From SIG575 sp964474295 (GTDB lineage Bacteria; Bacillota; Clostridia; Oscillospirales; Acutalibacteraceae): a stretch of DNA of 22,917 nt. The DNA lies in contig CAYYRN010000032.1 in the NCBI GenBank assembly GCA_964474295.1, positions 1 to 22,917 on the forward strand, read 5' to 3'. Positions 6,508 to 14,944 of the stretch are shown here, piece after piece (the first letter of the stretch is position 1; each line of letters begins with the position of its first letter). The notes under the pieces are model-generated. The model saw only the letters and a list, made by a program, of their open reading frames with translations, was not told where the DNA came from and searched no databases. The position numbers and the translations under genes were made by a program.

Positions 6508-6984
6508 ATGAAAGGGTTGCTTAAAAGCTTTGTTTATGCCTTTAAAGGCATTTTGTGGTGTTTAAGGAACGAAAGAAATATGAGGGCGCATTTTTCCCTT
6601 TGCGTTTATATGTACTCATACCTTTTGCTGTTCGATTTTTTCACCTTAACAAAAACGGAGTGGGCAATAATTTTGCTCGTCAACGCACTTGTGTTTTCGC
6701 TTGAAATCGTAAACACCGCAATCGAAAAGGCAGTTGATTTGACGGTAAAAGAATTTAACCGTTTAGCGGAAATTTCAAAGGATGCGGCAGCCGGTGCGGT
6801 TTTGGTTTCGGCAATTTTCGCAGTCATAATCGGATTTGTAATTCTGTTTCAGCCCGAAGCGTTTAAAGCAATGCTTGAATATTACAAAGAACGGGTTTAT
6901 TTACTGTTTATTCTTTTGCTCAGCCTTGTGCTGACGTTTTGCTTTATAATAAAGGGAATACCCGGCGATAAAAAGAAATATTAA
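6508..6984 (+). CDS. dgkA: diacylglycerol / undecaprenol kinase
   Basis: A small integral membrane lipid kinase that phosphorylates diacylglycerol or, in Gram-positives, undecaprenol, and so feeds cell-wall carrier lipid. The 158-residue product has the family motifs: ERNMRAHF near the N-terminus, ALVFSLEIVNTAIEKAVDL (about 65-83) with the catalytic Glu and Asn, and KDAAAGAVL (about 91-99). Three membrane helices are typical of the family; here an extra hydrophobic segment at about 130-148 makes the protein longer than the usual 120-140 residues. AAGGTG lies 6 bases before the ATG. It starts 9 bases after ybeY, and a terminator-like hairpin follows it. Confidence 0.92.
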   Translation: MKGLLKSFVYAFKGILWCLRNERNMRAHFSLCVYMYSYLLLFDFFTLTKTEWAIILLVNALVFSLEIVNTAIEKAVDLTVKEFNRLAEISKDAAAGAVLVSAIFAVIIGFVILFQPEAFKAMLEYYKERVYLLFILLLSLVLTFCFIIKGIPGDKKKY

Positions 6985-6990
6985 AAATCT

Positions 6991-7015
6991 GCCGTATTTT
7001 AAATACGGCTTTTTT
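6991..7015 (+). terminator. terminator-like hairpin between dgkA and era
   Basis: GCCGTAT pairs with ATACGGC around a five-base loop and six Ts follow, a textbook intrinsic terminator by shape. Only 12 bases separate it from the era start, and the era ribosome site (GAGG, 7017-7020) lies right behind, so no separate era promoter fits downstream of it. It may be an attenuator that lowers the expression of era and the genes after it, or a processing site. Confidence 0.65.
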
Positions 7016-7027
7016 CGAGGTAATTTT

Positions 7028-7924
7028 ATGAATACAAAAACAGCATTTATAGCTATTGTCGGCTGTCCCAATGTCGGCAAGTCATCAATTTTAAATAAAA
7101 TGATAGGCCACAAAATCGCAATCGTTTCCAACAAGCCTCAGACCACCAGAACGAAAATAGTAGGTGTTTTGACGCAGGATGAAACGCAGCTCGTTTTTAC
7201 CGACACACCCGGCTTCCACCGCCCCCATAACAAGCTCGGAGAAAAAATGGTAAAGGCTGTAAGTGACAGCATATCGGGTGTTGATGCCTGTCTTTTTGTG
7301 GTAGAACCTAAGGGTGAGCTTCGCCCTGCCGAAAAAGAGCTTCTTGAAAAATTCAAAAAAGAAAAAATGCCGGTGATACTTGCAATCAATAAGGTTGACA
7401 CTCTTGCCGATAAAACAGATTTAATGTCGAGAATAGCTCAAATGGCGGCACTTTACGATTTTCAAGCGATTGTGCCGGTTTCTGCGCAAAACGGAACAAA
7501 CATCAAGGAACTGATTGACGAGCTGAAATCACTTGCGTTTGAATCGATTCATTTCTTCCCGGACGATACTCTCACCGACCAGCCGGAAAGAGTAATTGCC
7601 GCCGAAATTATCAGGGAAAAAATTCTTCGCAGAATGAACAAAGAGGTTCCGCACGGTATTGCCGTGAGCGTGGAAAAAATGAGAGAGAGGGAAAACTCGG
7701 ATTTGCTCGATATAGAAGCGATTATTTACTGCGAAAAGGAAAGCCATAAAGGGATGATTATAGGCAAAAAAGGTGAAACGCTGAAAACCGTTTCCACAAG
7801 AGCGAGAGAGGATATGGAAAAATTTTTCGGTTGCCGAATTAACCTCCAATGCTGGGTAAAGGTCAAGGAGGATTGGCGTAACAGGGAAGGTCTTATACAC
7901 AATTTCGGCTTGGATAACGAATAA
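7028..7924 (+). CDS. era: GTPase Era
   Basis: Era is an essential GTPase that binds the 3' end of 16S rRNA and checks 30S subunit assembly. All motifs are present in the 298-residue product: G1 GCPNVGKS (12-19), G3 DTPG (59-62), G4 NKVD (121-124), G5 SAQ (152-154), and a C-terminal KH domain with IIGKKGE (about 244-250). GAGG lies 7 bases before the ATG. It shares the operon with ybeY, which acts in the same rRNA process. A terminator-like hairpin directly upstream may set its level below that of dgkA. Confidence 0.97.
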   Translation: MNTKTAFIAIVGCPNVGKSSILNKMIGHKIAIVSNKPQTTRTKIVGVLTQDETQLVFTDTPGFHRPHNKLGEKMVKAVSDSISGVDACLFVVEPKGELRPAEKELLEKFKKEKMPVILAINKVDTLADKTDLMSRIAQMAALYDFQAIVPVSAQNGTNIKELIDELKSLAFESIHFFPDDTLTDQPERVIAAEIIREKILRRMNKEVPHGIAVSVEKMRERENSDLLDIEAIIYCEKESHKGMIIGKKGETLKTVSTRAREDMEKFFGCRINLQCWVKVKEDWRNREGLIHNFGLDNE

Positions 7925-7967
7925 GTTTTTTAAAAGAAAAATTTACCGCTGATTATTTTTTTTACTT

Positions 7968-7992
7968 CTGCAAAAATTATTTGCAGGAGGGG
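7968..7992 (+). promoter_or_regulatory. stem-loop abutting the yqzL ribosome site
   Basis: CTGCAAA (7968-7974) pairs with TTTGCAG (7980-7986) around a 5-base loop. The last paired bases touch the strong ribosome site GGAGGGG (7986-7992) of yqzL. It is too weak and lacks a T tail to be a terminator; it could protect or present the ribosome site. Confidence 0.35.
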
Positions 7993-7996
7993 TTTT

Positions 7997-8155
7997 ATGG
8001 ATAAAAACGAAATGCTTTGGAATAAGTTTGTTCTCAGCGGAAAGGTGGACGATTACCTGAATTATCGTGCCGAAAAAGACAGAGAGGAAAAAGCCGATGA
8101 ATTTGAACACGGACGGTTTGATAATCAGAGAAAAAAGCACGGGGGAACAAAATAG
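7997..8155 (+). CDS. yqzL: YqzL family small protein
   Basis: This 52-residue gene lies between era and recO, where many Firmicutes have yqzL. The product begins MDKNEMLWNKFVLSGKVDDY, which matches the family pattern of a Trp-x-x-Phe followed by Gly-x-hydrophobic-Asp-x-Tyr-Leu (W8, F11, G15, Y20, L21). A charged tail rich in Lys, Glu and Arg follows. The function of YqzL is unknown. A very strong ribosome site (GGAGGGG) stands 4 bases before the ATG. The gene overlaps the start of recO by 59 bases in another frame, so the two are probably translated as a coupled pair. Confidence 0.82.
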   Translation: MDKNEMLWNKFVLSGKVDDYLNYRAEKDREEKADEFEHGRFDNQRKKHGGTK

Positions 8156-8825
8156 AACCGTGACTGTTTTAACACGGGATTTCGGGATTATCAGAGCATA
8201 TGTATACGGAGCAAAAAAAATCGGCAGCAAAACAGGAGCCGCAACGCAGCTTTTTGCTTTTTCGGAGCTTGGCATAACACAACGCCGAGGCTCTTACATA
8301 ATCGATGCCGCAAAACCGAAAGAAGTTTTTTTCAATTTAAGAAACGATGTTAAAAAAATTGCACTTGCACAGTATTTTGCGGAGCTGACGGAGTGCATCG
8401 CTCCCGAAAACGAAAACGGTGAGGAATATTTAAAGCTGATTTTAAATTCTCTGATGCTTTTGATGAACGAAAAAAGAGATGAAAGGCTGATAAAATCGGT
8501 TTTTGAGCTTTCCGTCTTGTCACTTGGCGGATATATGCCGAACATTGTCGCTTGTGAAAACTGCGGAAAATACGAGGATGAGTTTATGTTTTTCGACACA
8601 CTCGGCGGAAATATTTTCTGTTTAGATTGCGGTTCGGCTGGAATTAAAGTTCCGATGAGTGTGATTTCCGCAGTGAGATATATTGTTTTGAGTGACAGAA
8701 AAAAGATTTTTAATTTTAATTTGAGTGAATCAAGCTTGGCGGCACTTTCCGATTTGACGGAAAAATATGTGTCGGCAACCTTGCAGAGAAATTTTAAGAC
8801 ACTTGATTTTTACCATATGATATGA
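8097..8825 (+). CDS. recO: DNA repair protein RecO
   Basis: RecO loads RecA on SSB-coated single strands in the RecFOR pathway and anneals DNA. The 242-residue product has the N-terminal OB-fold start (TDGLIIREKSTGEQNRTVTV) and the zinc cysteines Cys153, Cys156, Cys175 and Cys178 (CENC and CLDC) known from Gram-positive RecO. The reading frame is open ten codons further up, but the ATG at 8097 has GAGAGGA at a good distance and fits the family start. The first 59 bases overlap yqzL. The stop is 17 bases before the chosen mutS2 start. Confidence 0.94.
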   Translation: MNLNTDGLIIREKSTGEQNRTVTVLTRDFGIIRAYVYGAKKIGSKTGAATQLFAFSELGITQRRGSYIIDAAKPKEVFFNLRNDVKKIALAQYFAELTECIAPENENGEEYLKLILNSLMLLMNEKRDERLIKSVFELSVLSLGGYMPNIVACENCGKYEDEFMFFDTLGGNIFCLDCGSAGIKVPMSVISAVRYIVLSDRKKIFNFNLSESSLAALSDLTEKYVSATLQRNFKTLDFYHMI

Positions 8826-8842
8826 AAGGTAAGGTGTGTGGG

Positions 8843-11236
8843 ATGAACTCCCGTCAAAGAGATTTGAATGCTCTTGAACTTGAAAAAGTTCTTCAAATGT
8901 TGACTGAATATACCGTTTGCCCCGATGCTTCCGATGCGGCTTTGGCACTAAAGCCGCAGTCGTCCCTGCAATCGGCTCAGGCATTGCTCAACCAAACAAA
9001 GGATGCGCATATGCTTTTAGCACGTTTCGGTGGCCCTGCTTTCGGGGGGCTTAAAAACGTAAACAACGCTTTAAGCCGTGCGGACGCAGGCAGTGTGCTT
9101 AATATGAGGGAACTGTTGGATATTGCGTCGGTTCTTCACGTTATTCGGTCGATTGTTACATGGAGAAGTACAAACTCAGGCGTTGAAACGGTATTGGATA
9201 TTTATTTTGATGCACTGAGTCCGAACAAATTTTTGGAGGATGCAATTACAAACGCAATTATTTCGGAAGAAGAAATGAGCGATAATGCATCCCCTTTATT
9301 GCAGACTATAAGAAGAAAAATAAGAACAAAAGAATCGAACATAAGAGATAGGCTCGATAAACTGATACGTTCTTCCGGCAACCAGAAGTTTTTGCAGGAA
9401 AACATCATTACAATGCGTAACGGACGCTTCGTTGTGCCTGTCAAAAATGAGTATCGAGGTGAAATTTCAGGTCTTGTGCATGATACCTCGGCTTCGGGGG
9501 CTACCGTTTTTATCGAACCTGCCGCAGTGGTTGAAGCAAACAACGAAATTAAAGTTTTGCAATCGCAGGAACGTGACGAAATGGAAAGAATTTTGGCGGA
9601 GCTTTCATCTCAGTGCGGCGACTTTGCAAATTCCGTAAAAAACAGCTATGAATGTGCGGTTGAATTGAATGTTATTTTTGCAAAAGCACAGCTTGCGTAC
9701 AAAATGAACGCATCCGTCCCCGAACTTAACGATAAAGGCATTATTGAATTAAACAATGCACGTCATCCTCTGATTCCGAAAGATAAAGCAGTCCCCGTGA
9801 ACATAAGGCTCGGTGAGGATTTCGACACGCTTGTCATAACGGGGCCTAACACCGGCGGTAAGACGGTTTCCATAAAAACGCTCGGCCTTATGTCGCTTAT
9901 GGCTATGTGCGGACTTATGCTGCCCGTTTCGGACAGAAGCCGTGTTTCCGTTTTTGAAAACGTGCTTGCCGATATAGGGGATGAGCAGAGCATTGAACAG
10001 TCGCTTTCGACCTTCAGCGCTCATATGACGAATATTATCGAAATTTTAAAAATCGCAGGGGAAAACAGTCTTGTGCTTATCGATGAACTCGGTGCAGGCA
10101 CAGACCCAATTGAGGGTGCGGCGCTTGCAACGGCAATTTTGGAAAGGCTTCATTTTGCAGGTGCAAAGGTCGGTGCGACAACCCACTATGCGGAGCTTAA
10201 ATCTTATGCTGTTGAAACTCCCCGTGTCGAAAACGGTTCCTGCGAATTTGACGTTGCAACGCTCAGACCAACCTACAAGCTGCTGATTGGCGTGCCGGGA
10301 AAATCAAATGCGTTCGCAATAAGTGAAAGGCTCGGCATGGATGTCGGCATAGTGGAGCGTGCTAAAGAGCTTGTGGATACGGAAAGCACAAGGTTTGAAA
10401 AAGTTTACGAAAAGCTTGAGCAGACAAGAAAGGCAATGGAAAAAGAGCGTGAAAAGGCATCCGAAACCTTGGCAATGGCACAGCGTATGAAAGCGGAAGC
10501 CGAAAAGCAAAAAGAGGATATTTCTTCGCTCAGAGAAAAGGAAATCGAAAAAGCACGAAACGAAGCGGTAAAAATCGTTGACGGTGCAAGGCGAGAATCG
10601 TATGCGCTGCTTGCCGAAATTGACAAGCTGAAAAAAGAACAGAAAAAAACTCAAGATGCGGCTGACCTTGCAAGACGTGCCCGCTCGGCAGTCAAAAAGG
10701 GTATGGAGGCACTCGACAGTGCCGCCGATCCCGTGATGAATACAGCAGAAGATGACGACTATGTGTTGCCGAGAGAATTGAAAATAGGCGATACGGTTGT
10801 CATAGCAAGCCTTGCAAAGCAGGCGGAGGTTACGTCTTTACCGGACAAAAAAGGTGAGGTCGGTGTTGTTGCGGGTGCAATAAAAACAAGGGTGAACATT
10901 TCCGATTTAAGACTTGTTGAAAAGCAAAAAGCGAAAAAGCCCGCACCGAAAAGAAATAACAGCTCAAACTTTGAAGCAAGAAGCACCGCAAAAGCCGAAA
11001 CAAAGGTAGATTTGCGTGGAATGACGGCGGACGAAGCGATAATGACGCTTGACCGATATATCGACACGGCTTACAGGCTCGGTATTACGGAGTTTACCGT
11101 CGTTCACGGAAAAGGAACGGGTGTTTTAAGAAGCAGCGTTCAGAAATACTTAAAAGGAAATTCGTTTATTAAAAGCTACCGTCTCGGTGTTTACGGCGAG
11201 GGTGAAAACGGTGTTACGATAGTAACGCTCAAATAA
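8843..11236 (+). CDS. mutS2: endonuclease MutS2 (recombination / ribosome rescue)
   Basis: MutS2 is a MutS-related ATPase without the mismatch-reading domain. It suppresses recombination, and in Bacillus subtilis it also acts on collided ribosomes. The 797-residue product shows the core and clamp regions, Walker A GPNTGGKT (from about residue 334), Walker B LVLIDELGAGTDP (about 408-420), and a long charged coiled coil (about 510-610). A C-terminal Smr nuclease domain begins with VDLRGMTADEA and has HGKGTGVLR (about 755-763). The ATG at 8843 is preferred because AAGGTG lies before it; the upstream ATG at 8822 has no ribosome site. It is the last gene of the operon before a strong terminator. 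Confidence 0.95.
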   Translation: MNSRQRDLNALELEKVLQMLTEYTVCPDASDAALALKPQSSLQSAQALLNQTKDAHMLLARFGGPAFGGLKNVNNALSRADAGSVLNMRELLDIASVLHVIRSIVTWRSTNSGVETVLDIYFDALSPNKFLEDAITNAIISEEEMSDNASPLLQTIRRKIRTKESNIRDRLDKLIRSSGNQKFLQENIITMRNGRFVVPVKNEYRGEISGLVHDTSASGATVFIEPAAVVEANNEIKVLQSQERDEMERILAELSSQCGDFANSVKNSYECAVELNVIFAKAQLAYKMNASVPELNDKGIIELNNARHPLIPKDKAVPVNIRLGEDFDTLVITGPNTGGKTVSIKTLGLMSLMAMCGLMLPVSDRSRVSVFENVLADIGDEQSIEQSLSTFSAHMTNIIEILKIAGENSLVLIDELGAGTDPIEGAALATAILERLHFAGAKVGATTHYAELKSYAVETPRVENGSCEFDVATLRPTYKLLIGVPGKSNAFAISERLGMDVGIVERAKELVDTESTRFEKVYEKLEQTRKAMEKEREKASETLAMAQRMKAEAEKQKEDISSLREKEIEKARNEAVKIVDGARRESYALLAEIDKLKKEQKKTQDAADLARRARSAVKKGMEALDSAADPVMNTAEDDDYVLPRELKIGDTVVIASLAKQAEVTSLPDKKGEVGVVAGAIKTRVNISDLRLVEKQKAKKPAPKRNNSSNFEARSTAKAETKVDLRGMTADEAIMTLDRYIDTAYRLGITEFTVVHGKGTGVLRSSVQKYLKGNSFIKSYRLGVYGEGENGVTIVTLK

Positions 11237-11242
11237 AATGTC

Positions 11243-11300
11243 AATGCGGCACGGATAAACTCATAATGTGGCTTTTCCGTGTTGCATTATTTGTTTTTTT
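11243..11300 (+). terminator. terminator after mutS2
   Basis: AATGCGGCACGGA (11243-11255) pairs with TCCGTGTTGCATT (11276-11288), with two G-U pairs, around a 20-base loop. ATTTG and seven Ts follow. It closes the long phoH-mutS2 operon. Confidence 0.8.
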
Positions 11301-11310
11301 ATGGTATCAT
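11282..11310 (+). promoter_or_regulatory. probable promoter of the putP-like gene
   Basis: TTGCAT (11282-11287) and TATCAT (11305-11310) are separated by 17 bases. An alternative is TTGTTT (11291-11296) with TATAAA (11315-11320) at 18 bases. Either overlaps the tail of the mutS2 terminator, 20-30 bases before the start codon. Confidence 0.45.
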
Positions 11311-11340
11311 AGTGTATAAAATTTTTAAGGGGAAATGAAA

Positions 11341-12879
11341 ATGACAAAAGAAACAATTACTCTTTTGGCTGTTATTATCGTTTACCTTGTGAGTATGGTG
11401 CTTGTAGGATACTACTACTCAAAGAAAAACGAAAATGTCGGCGATTTCTATTTGGGCGGCAGAAAACTGGGCCCGCTTGTAACCGCAATGAGTGCCGAGG
11501 CTTCCGATATGAGCAGTTGGCTGCTTATGGGACTTCCCGGCGTTGCGTACCTTATGGGTGTTGCGGATGCTGCTTGGACGGGTATCGGCTTGGCTGTCGG
11601 TACATATGTAAACTGGCTTATAGTCGCAAAAAGAATAAGAAGATATTCGGAAAAAATCAATGCAATTACAATTCCCGAATTTTTTTCCAAAAGATTCGGT
11701 GATAACCGTAATATTCTCACATTCATTGCCGCAGTTGTGATTATAGTTTTCTTCGTGCCGTACACGGCATCGGGCTTCGTTTCTTGCGGCAAGCTCTTTT
11801 CGACAATGTTCGGTGTTGAGTACCTTACGGCGATGATTATCAGCGCCGTGGTTATTGTGCTTTATACGGCTCTCGGCGGATTTTTGGCTGCCAGCACAAC
11901 AGACTTTATTCAGAGCATTGTTATGACAATTGCGTTGATTGTTGTGCTTGTGTTCGGCATACACACAGCAGGCGGCTGGGATGCTGTTGTGGAAAATTCA
12001 AAAGCACTTCCCGGTTATTTGAGCCTTGTAAAACAGCATAATGTCGTAACGGGAGAGGTTTCCGATTACGGCGCTCTTAAAAGTGCGTCGATGATTGCAT
12101 GGGGACTCGGATATTTCGGTATGCCCCACGTTCTTTTGAGATTTATGGCTATTAATGATGACAAAAAGCTCAAAACTTCAAGAAGAGTAGCTTCCGTTTG
12201 GGTGGTTATTTCTCTTGCCGTTGCAATTGTAATCGGCGTTGTAGGTTACAGTATGACAAAAGCCGGCGTAATCCCCGAACTTTTCGCAGAGGGACAAAGT
12301 GAAACGCTTATTGTCGAGGTTGCAAAGGTTATGAGCGATAAGAACATTTTGTTTGCGATTCTCGGAGGACTTATTATTTCCGGTATTCTTGCTTCCACTA
12401 TGTCAACGGCGGATTCACAGCTTCTTGCCGCATCTTCGTCCGTTTCGGAAAATCTTCTTCGTGATTCCTTTAAGCTTAAAATTTCGGGTAAGGCAGCAAT
12501 GAACGTTGCGAGAATTTCCGTTTTGCTTATTGCCGTGATTGCAGCTTATCTTGCCCGTGACCCGAACAGCTCCGTGTTTGATATAGTTTCGTTTGCGTGG
12601 GCAGGCTTCGGTGCGGCTTTCGGCCCCGTTATTCTGTTTGCGCTTTTCTGGAAAAGAGCAAACAAATGGGGAGCCCTTGCCGGTATGATTACCGGAGGTG
12701 TTATGGTTTTCGTATGGAAATATGTTGTTGCGGTAAAGGTCGGCGGTATATTCGCAATTTACGAGCTTCTTCCGGCATTTTTGTTTGCAAGCGTTGCAAT
12801 TATAGTGGTAAGCTTGCTTACAGGTAAACCGAGTAAGGACATAACAGATACATTTGAAGAAGTTAAAGCAATGAAATAA
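11341..12879 (+). CDS. putP: sodium/proline symporter (PutP, SSS family)
   Basis: The 512-residue membrane protein has about 13 hydrophobic helices and the sodium:solute symporter signatures: DFYLGGRKLGPLVTAMSAEA and SDMSSWLLMGLPG near residues 30-65, and GLIISGILASTMSTADSQLL (about 340-360) with the sodium-binding Ser/Thr residues. This is the PutP branch, so proline is the likely substrate, taken up with sodium. ATG at 11341 is chosen because AAGGGG lies 8 bases before it; the ATG at 11335 is too close to that site. The gene stands alone between two terminators. Confidence 0.9.
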   Translation: MTKETITLLAVIIVYLVSMVLVGYYYSKKNENVGDFYLGGRKLGPLVTAMSAEASDMSSWLLMGLPGVAYLMGVADAAWTGIGLAVGTYVNWLIVAKRIRRYSEKINAITIPEFFSKRFGDNRNILTFIAAVVIIVFFVPYTASGFVSCGKLFSTMFGVEYLTAMIISAVVIVLYTALGGFLAASTTDFIQSIVMTIALIVVLVFGIHTAGGWDAVVENSKALPGYLSLVKQHNVVTGEVSDYGALKSASMIAWGLGYFGMPHVLLRFMAINDDKKLKTSRRVASVWVVISLAVAIVIGVVGYSMTKAGVIPELFAEGQSETLIVEVAKVMSDKNILFAILGGLIISGILASTMSTADSQLLAASSSVSENLLRDSFKLKISGKAAMNVARISVLLIAVIAAYLARDPNSSVFDIVSFAWAGFGAAFGPVILFALFWKRANKWGALAGMITGGVMVFVWKYVVAVKVGGIFAIYELLPAFLFASVAIIVVSLLTGKPSKDITDTFEEVKAMK

Positions 12880-12891
12880 TTTATGTTTTTT

Positions 12892-12925
12892 AAGGCGGAC
12901 AGATTGAGTGTCTGTTCGCCTTTTT
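12892..12925 (+). terminator. terminator after putP
   Basis: AAGGCGGACAGA pairs with TCTGTTCGCCTT (one G-U pair) around a 7-base loop and a run of Ts follows, ending the putP transcript. Confidence 0.85.
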
Positions 12926-12994
12926 CGGTGTATAAAGAAAAAATATGAGCATAATAAAATTTGATATGCGAAAAAACGCAGGAGGTAAAACATA

Positions 12995-14350
12995 ATGGAA
13001 AAAAGCAGAAGCAGCTTTACCGGCAAAATAGGTTTTGTTCTCGCTGCCGCAGGTTCGGCGGTCGGTCTCGGAAACATTTGGCGTTTCCCTTATCTTGCAG
13101 CTAAATACGGCGGAGGTATTTTCCTTCTTGTTTACATTGTTTTGGCTGTTACTTTCGGCTTTGCGCTTATGAGTGCCGAAATAGCTATCGGCAGAAAAAC
13201 AGGACAGAGTGCCATCAACGCATACGGCATCTTAAACAAAAAGTTTTCTTTTATCGGTTGGGCAGGCTCTTTGATTCCCATAATTATTCTGCCGTATTAT
13301 TCCGTCATAGGCGGTTGGGTTACGAAATACCTTGCTGTCTTTATTTCGGGCGGTGCATCTCAAACGGCTGCGGACGGCTATTTTGATTCGTTTATTTCAC
13401 AGCCTGTCGAGCCTATCGGATGGTTCCTTATTTACCTTGGACTTACGGCTTTGGTTGTGCTTTTCGGCGTGGAAAAAGGTATTGAAAAGGTAAGCAAGTT
13501 CCTTATGCCCATTTTGGTTGTTTTGACCGTTTTCGTTGCCGTCTATTCAATGACACTTGACGGTGCGTGGGAGGGTGTAAAATATTATTTGACCCCCAAT
13601 TTCAAAAATCTTTCCGTTAATACATTCCTTGCGGCTATGGGACAGCTTTTTTATTCTATGTCGCTTGCAATGGGCATTATGATTACCTACGGCTCTTATA
13701 TGAAAAAGGACGTTTGTCTTGAAAAATCCGTAAGACAGATTGAACTTTTCGACACAGGCATTGCATTCCTTGCGGGACTTATGATTATCCCCGCTGTTTT
13801 CGCTTTTTCGGGCGGCGACGAAGCCGCTTTGGGCAAAGGCCCCGGACTTATGTTTGTTACACTTCCCAAAGTGTTCGGTGCTATGAAGGGCGGTACGTTT
13901 GTAGGCATAGTATTCTTTATTCTTGTTCTTTTTGCCGCACTTACATCTTCGATTTCGCTTATGGAAACGGTTGTTTCCATTGTAAGGGATAAGCTCGGCT
14001 GGGGCAGAAAAGTAACGTGCGTAATTGTTTTTGCGGGATGCGTTATTTTGGGTATTCCCTCCGCTCTCGGCTACGGTTCGCTGGAAGATATTACCGTTTT
14101 CGGTATGGCATTTCTTGATTTCTTCGATTTTATCAGCAACAGTGTTCTTATGCCGATTGTGGCACTTCTTACCTGCATATTTGTCGGATATGTTCTTAAA
14201 CCTCAAACGCTTATAGAAGAAATGGAAATCGGCGGCAAATTTAAGGCAAAGAAGCTCTTTACCGTTGTTATAAAATATATAGCTCCTGTTTTCATCGTTC
14301 TTATTCTTATTTCTTCCGTTCTCGATGCGCTCGGCATAGTTAAGATTTAA
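12995..14350 (+). CDS. neurotransmitter:sodium symporter family transporter
   Basis: A bacterial NSS (SNF) family protein, relative of LeuT and MhsT, that imports amino acids with sodium. The 451-residue product has about 11 membrane helices. Helix 1 carries the signature AAAGSAVGLGNIWRFPYLAA (18-37), where the unwound GLGN stretch binds sodium and substrate. GGAGG lies 9 bases before the ATG. I could not find a convincing promoter between the putP terminator and this gene. The GNAT gene starts 12 bases after it, so it probably leads a five-gene run up to 17391. Which amino acid it carries cannot be told here. Confidence 0.93.
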   Translation: MEKSRSSFTGKIGFVLAAAGSAVGLGNIWRFPYLAAKYGGGIFLLVYIVLAVTFGFALMSAEIAIGRKTGQSAINAYGILNKKFSFIGWAGSLIPIIILPYYSVIGGWVTKYLAVFISGGASQTAADGYFDSFISQPVEPIGWFLIYLGLTALVVLFGVEKGIEKVSKFLMPILVVLTVFVAVYSMTLDGAWEGVKYYLTPNFKNLSVNTFLAAMGQLFYSMSLAMGIMITYGSYMKKDVCLEKSVRQIELFDTGIAFLAGLMIIPAVFAFSGGDEAALGKGPGLMFVTLPKVFGAMKGGTFVGIVFFILVLFAALTSSISLMETVVSIVRDKLGWGRKVTCVIVFAGCVILGIPSALGYGSLEDITVFGMAFLDFFDFISNSVLMPIVALLTCIFVGYVLKPQTLIEEMEIGGKFKAKKLFTVVIKYIAPVFIVLILISSVLDALGIVKI

Positions 14351-14362
14351 CGGTAAGGTGCA

Positions 14363-14944
14363 ATGGTCAGAACGGCAAACGAAAATGATGCCGCAAGAAT
14401 ACGGGAAATTTATTCGTATTACGTTGAGAACACTGCGGTGACATTTGATTATGAAGTTCCCTCGGAGGAAGAATTTAAAAACAGAATAAGAAACACGCTG
14501 AAAGAATATCCTTATTTTGTTTGTGTACGAAACGGAAAAACAGTGGGATATGCGTATGCTTCCGAATTTAAAGACCGTCCGGCTTACAAAATGTCTGTCG
14601 AAACTTCTGTGTATGTCGACAGGGACGAAAAAGGCAAGGGCATAGGAAAAGAGCTTTACGTGGCACTTGAAAATGCGTTGCTTCTTCAAAATGTTATTAA
14701 CCTCAATGCCTGCATTGCTTACCCGATTGAAGAGGACGAATATCTCACAAAAGACAGCGTGCTTTTTCACAAAAGTTTCGGATACCGTTTGGTCGGTGAG
14801 TTTCATAAAATCGGGTATAAATTCGGCAAATGGTATAATATGGTTTGGATGGAAAAGAGTATTTCCACTCATCCCGAAAAGCCGAAAGCTTTTGTAAGCT
14901 TCGGTGAAATTAAAAACACAGACGGGAGGTACTGCAATGATTAA
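14363..14944 (+). CDS. GNAT acetyltransferase (phosphinothricin-acetyltransferase-like)
   Basis: The 193-residue product is a GNAT N-acetyltransferase. It starts with the Pat/YncA pattern (VRTANENDAARIREIYSYYV, then TAVTFDYEVPS) and has the acetyl-CoA-binding motif VDRDEKGKGIGKELY around residues 90-104. Such enzymes acetylate the amino group of small molecules such as amino acids or the herbicide phosphinothricin, but the natural substrate is often unknown. AAGGTG stands just before the ATG. The C-terminal 20 residues extend beyond the usual end. The stop overlaps the start of the next gene by 8 bases, which points to coupled translation. Confidence 0.9.
   Translation: MVRTANENDAARIREIYSYYVENTAVTFDYEVPSEEEFKNRIRNTLKEYPYFVCVRNGKTVGYAYASEFKDRPAYKMSVETSVYVDRDEKGKGIGKELYVALENALLLQNVINLNACIAYPIEEDEYLTKDSVLFHKSFGYRLVGEFHKIGYKFGKWYNMVWMEKSISTHPEKPKAFVSFGEIKNTDGRYCND

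Noticed and set aside
12415..13077. Minus-strand open frame of 220 codons across the putP-nss junction
   Set aside because: It lies opposite two clear genes and a terminator and shows no ribosome site or recognisable pattern.
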